Origin: Symbiodinium natans
Taxonomy: Eukaryota > Sar > Dinophyceae > Suessiales > Symbiodiniaceae
Length of the DNA stretch: 64,000 nucleotides
Direction of reading: 5' to 3'
NCBI GenBank assembly: GCA_905221605.1
Contig: CAJNDS010001957.1
Span: 568,438 to 632,437, forward strand
Part shown: positions 42,196 through 51,029 of the stretch, piece by piece
How the letters are laid out: every line of letters starts with the position of its first letter
How positions within the stretch are numbered: the stretch's first letter is position 1
The notes under the pieces: model-generated
Database searches by the model: none
Told to the model about the DNA's origin: nothing
Seen by the model: only the letters and a program-made list of their open reading frames with translations
Translations under genes and position numbers: made by a program

Positions 42196-44216
42196 ATGGA
42201 CATTGAAGACCTGCACCTTGCCTGTTTGGCACAGATCCCGGAGGGCGGAGGCCCCTGCCGGCTGGAGCTTGAAGACCTTGTAGAGTCCAAGAAGCAAGTG
42301 CGAGCTCCGCAAGCACGAGAGGATGGCTTGAAGCTTTTTGCCCGTGTCACAGAATCGGACCGGGCTCGGGCATTGCAGCGGCCGCCGCTGATCCTGTCCT
42401 GCTCCAGGCGGACAGATGTGCCCTGGGCTTTTCTGCGGCAGTACCTGAAGGCCTTCCGCGAAGGCTTCATGTACGTGCGGAGCCCCGTGACACGGCTTGT
42501 CACGATTCACACAGAAACCGACACAAGACAAGAGACAACGCCAGACCATGCTCTGGAATTTGCTGCTAGAATCTGTGCACACAGGCTGTAGCGCACACAC
42601 ACACACACACATCTATGCTTGTGTCCATAGTGCAGTTGTCCTCTTTGTGTGTTTTGCCAGCAAGCCCTTGCAATGGATAAGGTGACTGGGCAAATGGATC
42701 CTGTGTGTCTTGTGCCTTATGATGAGCTTACTGGCAAAGGCGTGCTGTGCATCAGCTGGTGCCTCCAAGGCAGTCGGTACGTCCGGTTTTTGTGTTTTTT
42801 TTTTTTACGCAGATACAAGGATTGACGTGCTTTAAGCACAGACGCAGCATGGTGTGGCACTCGGCTGAGGTGGTCGAAGAACTATTCAAAGTGGATCGAG
42901 GAGTTCAAAAGGGAGGACAGCATCCTCCGCAGTTACAAAGTTCACATGTTTAACTTCACCGTGAACTCCGATGATCTTGTGCTGGAGCCGGGCTTGACGG
43001 CACGTTTGCCGGAGCGGCTTCAGCAAGTCACTTGGCTGGTGCGGCGCTGAGGGCTGCTGTAGCCATCTGTACATCTGTAGCCATCGCCGTAGTCATCTGT
43101 AGCCTTGTTGCGTGCAGCTCGTTTACATCCTGGGTATGGTTGGGTGGATGCCCAGCAGTTTGCGAGCGAGTCTCTGGTTAGACGCAGCATGTGAGGCCAA
43201 GCGCTTCGGGCCTCATGCGTTGAACATTCGCTTCGACCCCATTGTCCACTATCGGCGCGTGCCGGAGCTCGGCATCCATGACAACCTGCAAGACTTTGAG
43301 CAGATCGTGTGCCACATCGGTGGTTTGGGCATTCGCCACATCACCTTCAGCTTCTGCAAAGCCTACAAGCAGTCCGTCAGGAACATGCTCTCAGCAAACG
43401 TGGAGCTGGTGGCGCTGTCGGAAGCACAGCAGCGCCAGGTATCGTGGGAGTCGCGGGTCGGTTCGTGGTTGTTCGACCTTTCTCCTCGATAGTTTCGATA
43501 CGAGCGATTCTTTCTGGTAGGTGCTGGACCGCCTGCTGCCCTTGGCTGCACGGCATGGTGTGGAGCTGCGCTGCTGCTGCGACACAGGCCTCGTGGGCTA
43601 CCGTGCGCAGGCAGCGCAGGCGACCGCTCCGGAGGTGCGGAAGGTGCGCCGCTGGGGCCTCAAGAAGGAGAAGAAGGAGGAGGGCGAGAAGGGCGAGAAG
43701 GGCGACAAGGAGAAGGTAGCGCGGCAACTCCTCGCTGCGCCGCTTATCCCGGAGGCTCGTGTGGGTGTCTTCTGCACGCGTCAGCTGGGTTGACGCACGA
43801 AGCTCCGGACTCTAGCCAGTTGGTTCCTGCGCGATGCAGAAATGACCAAGCCAGTTCATGTCAGAGTTCATGTCAGTTGTCAGTGCTGTTACCGGAGGTC
43901 GGGGAGTCGCGGTGCCTGGACGCACGCCTGGCAGACCGGCTGGCCCGGGATTTGGGTCTGAAAGTGACCTTTCCACACCAGAAAGACCGAGGTCAGCGGG
44001 AGCAGTGCAATTGCACAGGGAGTAGGGAGATTGGCCAGTACGAGCTGCAGTGTCCGTGCCTTAGGCAAGCAGTTGCGGCGATGTTGCTTGGTACACAGTG
44101 ACCGCTAGTGCTGCTTTTGCAGCATTGTGCAACATGGTGGTTGAGGTCCACACTCTTGCCTCTACTGCTATGCCAACCCGAAGCCAGTGCAACCTGGAGC
44201 GCCTGGCGGCGGCTGA
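42196..44216 (+). CDS. DUF1848 family protein, seven exons
   Basis: Seven exons assemble into one ~410-residue protein: 42196-42498, 42661-42758, 42870-43044, 43202-43438, 43521-43715, 43898-44051, 44146-44216. The start is the ATG in GCCATGG at 42196. Signatures in order are ILSCSRRTDVPWAFLRQY, ISWWSKNYSKWIEEF, HMFNFTVNSDDLVLEPGL, ALNIRFDPIVHYR, ITFSFCKAYKQS, RHGVELRCCCD and KDRGQREQCNC, ending in CLYCYANPKP. This is the full conserved order of DUF1848 (PF08902), a family of unknown function whose Cys-rich end suggests metal or Fe-S binding. Five introns are GT-AG and keep phase exactly. The intron between exons 3 and 4 has no GT-AG solution in frame; its two ends share CGC. A Lys/Glu-rich insert lies at the end of exon 5. 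The second ends of some exons could move by a few bases. Confidence 0.8.
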
Positions 44217-44468
44217 GACCTACGTTCTCACACTGTACAGCCACATAACGCCGCCCTGCGCCCCTCGTGGCAAATGAAGGCTTTCCATGTCAGGTCTCGC
44301 TGCAGTTGTGACTGCACATGCATTGAGTTAGGCAGGCCTTGGGTGTGCATGTTTCGTTTTGAGGATGCAATGTACCGGCTTGCTACATTTTGGCTTAAGA
44401 CTTGGCTAGAGCCAAACTGGCAAGCTGGAACATTTCTTTTCTCCCAGGGAAGTGATCCCTGTGTCGCA

Positions 44469-46121
44469 ATGGATGATGAGCCTACAGTCATTCACACAAA
44501 TTTGCCGACCTTGGCTCCCGCGAACTGGTTGGACTTCCGGGCCTACATGTCTGATCTGGCACGTCAGGGCCGTCAGGACGAGTTGTGGTCCATCTGGAGT
44601 CGGGTTGCTGAGATTGCACACCTACCGGCACCCTCCCCTTCGATTACAGACTTTGACTTCTTGGGTTCCAAGGTTCCGGTGCGCCGGATTGTCTGTACCC
44701 AGGCTGGGTGTGATCGATGCGGGCGAGCCAGAGGTGGTTACCAATTCCCCTTCCTTGGCCCCTGGTCCAAGAGTGCAGCCATCGTGGAGGAGCCTGAGTT
44801 GGGGCCAGCGGTGGCCGTTGCCGCCTACGATCGTTGCCACGAAGTTCTTGCAGAGGACAGGATGTGGGATGCTAGCTCGGGCTTGGAGCTGCAGGATATG
44901 CTCACTGCTACATTTGGGCGCGTGCTCTATCAGGCCGAGATCAACGACCTCCACGGCGCAGCCCATCCCTCTGTGGACGATGTGTTTCGGGCTTGGCGAA
45001 CCTGGCAGCAGGGGCAACAGGCCTGGCGCGATCCACTCTTACTCCCAGAGCCCACGCCCAACCAGGCACGGGCCAATGAAGTGCACAAAGCCCATCGGTC
45101 TATGCTGCTTTGGCTACGATGGGCGGCAGACCCCGCGGGCTGGTCTATGCCTGCGGTCTGTGTGGACTGCGGGGGTTCAGGGGATTTCGTGCACCAGATC
45201 TTGCAGTCAGCAATGTGCCGTGATTGCTTGCAGGCACGGGTGGCCATGCGTCACGGCCCCTGTCCGACAGTGGCTCTGGGAGTGAGAGCGACTGAGAGGA
45301 GACTTGAGTCGAGTGTGGGGATCTGGGGCGGACCTCCAATTTTGCGGTACCCACAAATGCACATGTGTTACGGGCGGGGAGTGACCCCGCAAGCACCATT
45401 TTCTTGTGAGCGGCAGGGAGTTACCCTGTTTGCGTCACTGAAGTGCTCAGGTCGTCGCTCGGAGTGGTCAGGCTGGGCGAGTTCGGCGAGGACCCTGGGG
45501 AAATTTTGCAGTCTGTGTTCAAGTTCTTTGTTTCGCTGTTCGGGAGCATCTTATGGTCTGAGGGTCCACCTGAGCTTTGGGCTTCAAGCATTGGGCTTAG
45601 GGCTGGCCTTGCTTACCATGCCGGGATCTCTCGGGGTCTATGCAGCCGAATCCTTGGCAGCAGACTCTGCGCCTGAAGCAGCATACACGGCCCTTGACGA
45701 GTATGCCACCCAGTATGCGTCTCGGTGGCGCACCCAACATGGCTACGCGAATGACACTGACTTCGCATTTGCGTTCGCTAGCTATGAGGAGGCACGCGCT
45801 ACGGGAGGAACCCTGATTGCAGAAGAGTGGGCAACCATTCGATCTGAGGCATCAGGCTCTCTCTTTGGAGCAGTGGCATCTGCCTTGGATGCGCCGGTGG
45901 GTTCGAGCAACCTGGCAGCGCAGGTGGCACGGAGGCCGACTACCTTCCTCAAGAGAGTGGCGGCCAAGGGGCGATTGTTTCGTAGCCGTGCTCATCGAGA
46001 TCCCCCCCCGGCCCAAAGTCAGGTCAGTCTGGCGGAGGAGTTCGCTGACGAGCTAGCAGAGGCACTGTATCAACTGGGGAAATCGCGGCCCAGTTGGAGC
46101 AGGAGTGGCGTGCAGCTCTGA
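44469..46121 (+). CDS. First ORF of the composite retroelement, function unknown
   Basis: I take the ATG at 44469 (MDDEPTVIHTNLPTLAPANW), which lies 21 bases after an acceptor-like TTTCTTTTCTCCCAG. The open frame itself extends further up to 44274. The product is ~550 residues. It has CTQAGCDRCGRARGG and CVDCGGSGDFVHQIL…MCRDCLQARVAM (about residues 80 and 225-260), CxxC pairs that could bind zinc. A hydrophobic stretch follows in the middle (LGLGLALLTMPGSLGVYAAE), then an Ala/Glu-rich C-terminal half (YEEARATGGTLIAEEWATIR). It overlaps the recombinase ORF by 28 bases in another frame, so translation coupling or frameshifting may link them. No known domain recognised; a gag-like structural role is a guess from position. 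Confidence 0.5.
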   Translation: MDDEPTVIHTNLPTLAPANWLDFRAYMSDLARQGRQDELWSIWSRVAEIAHLPAPSPSITDFDFLGSKVPVRRIVCTQAGCDRCGRARGGYQFPFLGPWSKSAAIVEEPELGPAVAVAAYDRCHEVLAEDRMWDASSGLELQDMLTATFGRVLYQAEINDLHGAAHPSVDDVFRAWRTWQQGQQAWRDPLLLPEPTPNQARANEVHKAHRSMLLWLRWAADPAGWSMPAVCVDCGGSGDFVHQILQSAMCRDCLQARVAMRHGPCPTVALGVRATERRLESSVGIWGGPPILRYPQMHMCYGRGVTPQAPFSCERQGVTLFASLKCSGRRSEWSGWASSARTLGKFCSLCSSSLFRCSGASYGLRVHLSFGLQALGLGLALLTMPGSLGVYAAESLAADSAPEAAYTALDEYATQYASRWRTQHGYANDTDFAFAFASYEEARATGGTLIAEEWATIRSEASGSLFGAVASALDAPVGSSNLAAQVARRPTTFLKRVAAKGRLFRSRAHRDPPPAQSQVSLAEEFADELAEALYQLGKSRPSWSRSGVQL

Positions 46122-47599
46122 GGCGTTGGGCCACGGGGAAGATCCTCGTCACAGAGCGGCCTACACTGAAGGGGGCGCTTTTCACTTTCGGCGAACTCCA
46201 GGTCCATATGTTTGAACGAGGTCGCCGCTTTCCGCCAGGAGCAGTCGATGTGGACGCCTTTCTCTTTGGTGGGACCAAAGCACAGTCGCGGGCCTTGGCC
46301 GGCCTGAAGTGGCTAGCCAAAACGGGCACCTTGGGCCTCGAGTTGGGAGGTTACGACTTCCGCCAGAACCCTCAAAAGGAGCCCAAGCAGGCGGCGGTGC
46401 TGGTGCCAACAATGGTACCTATCCTGGAGCAAGCAGTGCAGGACATGTATCAGGCCAACAACCCTCTGTGGCGTGCTCTGGTGGGGCTTTGGTGCTGCAT
46501 GACGGGGTGTTTGCGGTTTGAACACTTGCGGCGGGCATCCCCTATGCGCCTCTCCAGATCGACCTTCCACTTCCACTGCAGTCGAGGGAAGCAGCGCGGC
46601 AATCGTGCAGGCTTCGACTTTGCGGTGCCGGCGGTCTTTTGCTCTGGATGGCCTTGGGCCCGTCTCTGGTTGAAGAGTTGGCAAGCCCTGCCCCAAGGTG
46701 CACAGACCTACAGCGGGTTGCCATTCGATGCTGCAGGGGCACCCTTTACCACGGCCCAAGCGATCAAGGTGGCGCAGGACATCTTCACGCCACATGTGGG
46801 AGCTGACGTTACCAGCTTAACGTCATACTCGTTTCGGCGTGCAGGGCCGACATACGCCAATTTGGCCGGATGGGCAGCTTCGGATCAACTTGCACTAGGA
46901 GATTGGCTAGACACAACCAAGCAGAAGGCTCAGGGAATCACTATGCCACTGCGTTACAGTGGAGCCAGGTATACGACGAGTGTCCGTCGTAAGCACTGGC
47001 TGGCAGGCTCCATCGGCGTGCTGACCTCCTTTGCGACATGGGATGAGATTCCAGGTGCCGAGTTGGCCAAGGCGGAGTCGACCGGGGCGGCAGTGATGGA
47101 AGTGGCTATTCAGAGGGATCTGCGTGCAGAATGGCAGAGCCCTATTCGCCTCCGGGAGACTAAGCCCCGCTTCAACGTGCCACGTACATTGCCGTTGCCT
47201 GACAGAGTCGAGTACATGATGCCAAGGCAGATCAACGGCAAGAGGGTGTCGGCTTCGCTTCGTGATGGAGCACGTCTTTGTGTCGAATATCAGAGGGGGA
47301 GGTGCAGTGGTCCTTCCCCTTGCCCGGCAGGCCAGCATCGATGCGCGATCCTGGTTCAGTCAGGTCGCGTTTGTGGTGGTTCCCATCCGGCCAAGGAATG
47401 CAGGGAGAAGCGCGCGGTGCTTGCTCCTCCATCGCCTGAGCGTGAGGGGACACGCCCCAAGGTGGCCGCGGTGGTCCAGGGGCACCTAAGGCTTCCACTG
47501 CGCAGGCGAAGGAGGAGGCTGCGGCATTGCCGCCTCATCCTAAGAAGGGGCCGCAGCGGCGCGCGCTGGCGAGTGACGCCAGCGACCTTCCGCCACTGA
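46094..47599 (+). CDS. Tyrosine recombinase with C-terminal CCCH zinc finger
   Basis: The 501-residue frame contains the tyrosine recombinase core. Arg141 lies in TGCLRFEHLRR (box I), Lys about 166 in SRGKQRGN, the box II region is TSYSFRRAGPTYANLAGWA (Arg248/249; the usual His is replaced), and the probable nucleophile is Tyr288 in MPLRYSGAR. These enzymes cut and rejoin DNA through a phosphotyrosine and serve as integrases in DIRS, Ngaro and Crypton elements. Residues 396-415 form a CX7CX5CX4H finger (CVEYQRGRC…CPAGQH). A CxxH-like Cys417/Cys427/His431/Cys436 cluster follows. It overlaps the next ORF by 73 bases in a different frame. The start is not certain; coding residues precede the first ATG in the overlap. 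Confidence 0.65.
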   Translation: MEQEWRAALRRWATGKILVTERPTLKGALFTFGELQVHMFERGRRFPPGAVDVDAFLFGGTKAQSRALAGLKWLAKTGTLGLELGGYDFRQNPQKEPKQAAVLVPTMVPILEQAVQDMYQANNPLWRALVGLWCCMTGCLRFEHLRRASPMRLSRSTFHFHCSRGKQRGNRAGFDFAVPAVFCSGWPWARLWLKSWQALPQGAQTYSGLPFDAAGAPFTTAQAIKVAQDIFTPHVGADVTSLTSYSFRRAGPTYANLAGWAASDQLALGDWLDTTKQKAQGITMPLRYSGARYTTSVRRKHWLAGSIGVLTSFATWDEIPGAELAKAESTGAAVMEVAIQRDLRAEWQSPIRLRETKPRFNVPRTLPLPDRVEYMMPRQINGKRVSASLRDGARLCVEYQRGRCSGPSPCPAGQHRCAILVQSGRVCGGSHPAKECREKRAVLAPPSPEREGTRPKVAAVVQGHLRLPLRRRRRRLRHCRLILRRGRSGARWRVTPATFRH

Positions 47600-48546
47600 A
47601 GCGGCAGCGGATGGAATCCCCAGCAGTTCCTGTGAGGCCACCGCCTGAAGCCCCGCGGCGGATTCCTGCAGAGCCTGTGGGCCCGCCTCCGAGCAGACTC
47701 CTACGGCCGCGCACCCCTCCGAAAACCCCGCCGCCGTCATCTCCCAGTTCGACGAGACCTGGAGAGAAGCGCCCTGGGCAGTCAGGGGCTGACACTTGGC
47801 CTCGGAGGAGTGGGGCGAGCAATCTGGAGGTGCACTTCGATCGTCTGGCTACAGTGGGTGGCATTTCGGCGGAGCGGCCTACGAAGATCTGGGAAGGAGC
47901 GAATGGTGGTATCTTGTGGCTGGCAGGGCTGCCTACGGAGGACACAGCGTCTTCCTTTCCGCGCTGTGACATTCAGCTCAATTGGATGCAGCAGGCGGTG
48001 GCAGCACGTGGTGGCGTGGCGTTGCCGGGTGCCCTTCAACTCCAGATCAGCATCACTGATTCGACGTCTCGGGACGATCAGTGGCGCGAAGCCTGGCCAG
48101 TCATTCGCCAGACCCTCTTCACAGGAGGTAGTGTCCTGGGCCACTGCATGGCTGGCCGCCATCGAGCTGCCACTGGGCAGTCCCTCCTCTTGGCCTTGGT
48201 GGACAACATCAGCTTCGAGGAAGCCCAGAGGCGTGTCAGCCGTCTACGTGTCTACAAGGCAATGGCTCAGGGCACGGTGGCGAAGTGGGTCCGCTACACC
48301 CGGAAGAACAGCATGTCGGGCAAGGTTTGGCCATCCCCTCGAGCATTCATCTTCACGGACCGGTCCCAGATTCACTTGGAAGTGGAGCAAGGAGTGCCTC
48401 TTTGCAAGCATCGCCAAGGGTCCGTTGCTAGCCAAAGGCTCAAGGATGTGACCGAGGTTGAGTCCGTGGAGGAAGCCCAGGGCTACGATCGTCCCTTCTG
48501 CAAAGACTGCCTCCAGCGGGCAGCAGCGAAGTTCCACCCAAAGTGA
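47527..48546 (+). CDS. Proline-rich protein with phosphatase-like HC-x5-R domain
   Basis: The first ~95 residues are Pro/Arg-rich and probably disordered. From about residue 105 (FDRLATVGGISAERPTKIWE) to 270 there is a compact domain whose GHCMAGRHRAATGQS segment (Cys207, Arg213) is the signature loop of dual-specificity/protein tyrosine phosphatases. ITDSTSRDD ~30 residues before could hold the general-acid Asp. The fold order (strand, P-loop, helix) fits. The C-terminus has CKHRQ and FCKDCLQ Cys pairs. A phosphatase is unexpected in a retroelement. It might act on protein, RNA 5' phosphates or be inactive; the sequence does not say. It overlaps the recombinase ORF and is followed by ~500 bases without coding. 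Confidence 0.55.
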   Translation: MPPHPKKGPQRRALASDASDLPPLKRQRMESPAVPVRPPPEAPRRIPAEPVGPPPSRLLRPRTPPKTPPPSSPSSTRPGEKRPGQSGADTWPRRSGASNLEVHFDRLATVGGISAERPTKIWEGANGGILWLAGLPTEDTASSFPRCDIQLNWMQQAVAARGGVALPGALQLQISITDSTSRDDQWREAWPVIRQTLFTGGSVLGHCMAGRHRAATGQSLLLALVDNISFEEAQRRVSRLRVYKAMAQGTVAKWVRYTRKNSMSGKVWPSPRAFIFTDRSQIHLEVEQGVPLCKHRQGSVASQRLKDVTEVESVEEAQGYDRPFCKDCLQRAAAKFHPK

Positions 48547-49037
48547 GTGTGCAGAGGGGCTGTACATCAATCCCCCGGAGTTACCGGGTGGATAACATGC
48601 TGCGTTTAAGAGAGACGAATTCCACTCTCTGATAAGGCTCCGGTCGTGACCCTCGCAGGTGCTGAAACGGCATCGTTCTTAGGACTCCAGGACAAGCGCA
48701 GAGCTTGTCGTAGGGAGTGGGGCGTACCCGTCCGACATAGGTTGCCATGCAAAAGATTGTCTGGGGCGCACATGCTAGGGCCTGGGGCGGTGTAGCATGT
48801 GGTTTCGGCTGTGAGCCAGCCGTGTCTGCCATGCAACAGAGTGGCTGTTGTGAGCTAGGGCAGCCAGGCAGTGCATGCGTCCACGATAGTCTTCTTTTAA
48901 TTTTCTTAAGCCCTCACACCTCCCCCCCCAGGATTGCACACTGTGTTCGATCTCGCAGGATTTCGCGCAGCTGTCAGCCCAAGGCCCGGCCGATCCTTAG
49001 TGCAGGGGTGTGGAGTGACCACGGTTTCGGCCTAGCC
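48547..49037. other. Non-coding gap inside the composite element, with an acceptor-like site
   Basis: No coherent coding. CACACCTCCCCCCCCAG (AG at 48930-48931) resembles a 3' splice or spliced-leader acceptor about 105 bases before the next ORF start. It could mark a second transcript or the 5' end of a second element. Confidence 0.4.
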
Positions 49038-50245
49038 ATGGCATCTTTTCACTTAGTGCCGAGAGCCGGCGCTGATTTTCGTGCTACACTTGTGTCGCTG
49101 CAACTCAATTTCGAATTTGCTGATGAAATCCTCGAGGCCCTGGTCAAGGCCAAGCTCAAGAACCTTGAGGAATTCCGGTACTTCTTCGAGTCGGAAGCCG
49201 AGATAGGGGTCTGGGTTCAGAGACTCAACTTGGGCGATGTCCAGGGCGTGCAAACCGCACGTTTGAGGCGCACCTGGGCTGCAGTGAAGGTTTTCTTTCA
49301 GCATGCTGACGCAGGGAGGACCAAAGTCGGCGAATCGGACTTGGACGATCTCTTGGATGATACAAGCCTGCGTGACATGAAGCAGCAATTCTGGCGCAGG
49401 TATCGTACCAGATTCCCCCCCGAGCTCTATCCTTCGGATGCAACACTCTCGCGAGTGACGCGAGAATTAAACAAGCGCCTCCTGTGCGTTTTCTCCGTAT
49501 GGAAGGTCAAGAGCTTGCAGTTCCAGCTGGTTACTACCAGCAAGAAGAGACGCTTGGGGGACGGCCTGTTCACGGAGGAGACGGAGCAGGAGGAGTCAGT
49601 CCCGCGCGATTGGGAAAACTACCTCGACCGCCTCCACATCCTCTTGACAGCCTAAGCGTTGGCAGGGGTGGATCAGGTGGCGGGAGCGCCCCAGGCCAAT
49701 CAGGAGCACACGCTTGGAGCGGACTCCACGATCTTTGTCCAGGCGCCACTGGACGTCCTTATGGAGTACTGAGAGGTCGGTGGTTTCGCTACCAGCACAC
49801 AAGCGGCTGGACTGGCTGCAGCAGAGAGACTCCGAGGAGAGGGCAGTCTGGGTGGCCAAGTTCCGCGAGTCCACCAAGACACTCGGCCAAGTCGTGCGTG
49901 AGGTGTTCAATCTCAGAGACGCGCGCTGGATCGCCATCCAAAAGCGGAGGCCCAGGAGAATCTAGCCACAATCCCACACCGAAGATGCTGGCCGCGGCAA
50001 CTACCCAGCTACCGAGCCCGCCTAAACTTTCCTCGTTCCAGCTCGGCACCCCGGTAGCGGGCAAGAAGGTGGCCAGAGTCATGAAGGATGGCAAGCGTCT
50101 GTGCGTCGAGTTCCAGCAAGGACGTTGCAACAAAGGAGCCAAGTGCCCTGATCGGCACATGTGCGGGATTGTCCTTCGAGGCGAGCGAGTCTGTGGTTCA
50201 ACGAAGCATGGGGCTAAGGACTGCAAGCAGAAAGTGAAGGCCTGA
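49038..50245 (+). pseudogene. Gag-like ORF ending in a CCCH finger, interrupted
   Basis: From MASFHLVPRAGADFRATLVS the frame is helix-rich (EILEALVKAKLKNLEEFRYF) and runs to a TAA at 49653. Coherent protein resumes right after the stop (ALAGVDQVAGAPQANQEHTL) and then moves to a second frame (LPAHKRLDWLQQRDSEERAV, about 49780-49930). A third frame follows, with MKDGKRLCVEFQQGRC and a perfect CX7CX5CX3H finger plus a trailing Cys/His cluster, ending at 50245. So there is one in-frame stop and two frame changes. The CCCH part is closely similar to that of the recombinase ORF. A single-stranded nucleic-acid-binding role, as in Gag nucleocapsid, is plausible. Confidence 0.55.
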
Positions 50246-50317
50246 TGGGGCCCCGAGGGGGGGGAGGCGACCCCCTCCTCGGGGTCTAGCACGGATTCCG
50301 AGGATCCGGAATCGCCG

Positions 50318-51016
50318 TTGATGGCAGACATCTTTTCTGGTCCCAATGCCCCGCTCACGAAAGCTTTCCTGTTCTGTGGATGGCGCTGCCTGACGTTGGA
50401 TATTCAACTGGACTCCTCGCATGATCTGGCACACCCCCTTGGGCAGCAGAGCCTCAGGGAGCAGCTCAAGGAGGCCGATTTTGTGTCCGCGGCGTTCGAC
50501 TGTTCCACCAAAAGCAGAGCGAGGGAGGTGCCGAGGGTGTTCGATGATGGGCGCCGGGGCCCAGGTCCCCTCCGCTCTACTCGACAACTCGAGGGACTGG
50601 ACGGCCTGTCGCCGGCGGATCAGCGCCGCGTCAAGCGTGACAACAATGCCTGTGGCTTTATGCTGCAAGTCATGCAAGAGGTGGCGGAGAGAGGAGCTGG
50701 GGCAATGCGAGAGAATCCGGTGAACAGCTTGCGTTGGCTACTTCAGCAAGAGGTGGCAGCTTTCCGCACAGGGCTCTGGGCGGATACTCATTATGATGCC
50801 TGTTGTTGGGGAGGAGCCCGATGCAAGAGGCAGCGCCTTCGTCACAACATCCCAGAGATATCCTCATGGCCCCCCCTCCAATGCCACCATGTGCATGCCA
50901 GTGACGAGTGGCAACCATATCTGCTGAATGGACGATACGTGTACCCCACCAAGGAGGAGGCGGAGTGCACTGGCTGTGCCGCGCATGCCGACGCCCTGTT
51001 GCGTGGGGCGGCGTGA
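50318..51016 (+). CDS. C5 DNA-methyltransferase-like ORF
   Basis: The 232-residue protein has features in the order expected of C5 cytosine methyltransferases. MADIFSGPNAPLTKAFLFCG resembles the SAM-binding motif I and LTLDI resembles the acidic end of the next strand. FDCSTKSRARE aligns Cys62, Ser and Ala with the PCQ-x-FS-x-A catalytic loop, although Pro is replaced by Asp and Gln by Ser. RENPVN fits the ENV motif. The C-terminus (GARCKRQRLRHNIPEI) may correspond to the later motifs. There is no clear target-recognition domain, so it is short. Methyltransferases captured by dinoflagellate retrotransposons have been published. This copy may be a diverged or inactive relative, or a different Rossmann methyltransferase. 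It overlaps the RT ORF by 89 bases in another frame. Confidence 0.45.
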   Translation: MMADIFSGPNAPLTKAFLFCGWRCLTLDIQLDSSHDLAHPLGQQSLREQLKEADFVSAAFDCSTKSRAREVPRVFDDGRRGPGPLRSTRQLEGLDGLSPADQRRVKRDNNACGFMLQVMQEVAERGAGAMRENPVNSLRWLLQQEVAAFRTGLWADTHYDACCWGGARCKRQRLRHNIPEISSWPPLQCHHVHASDEWQPYLLNGRYVYPTKEEAECTGCAAHADALLRGAA

Positions 51017-51029
51017 GGAGTGGCCACTG

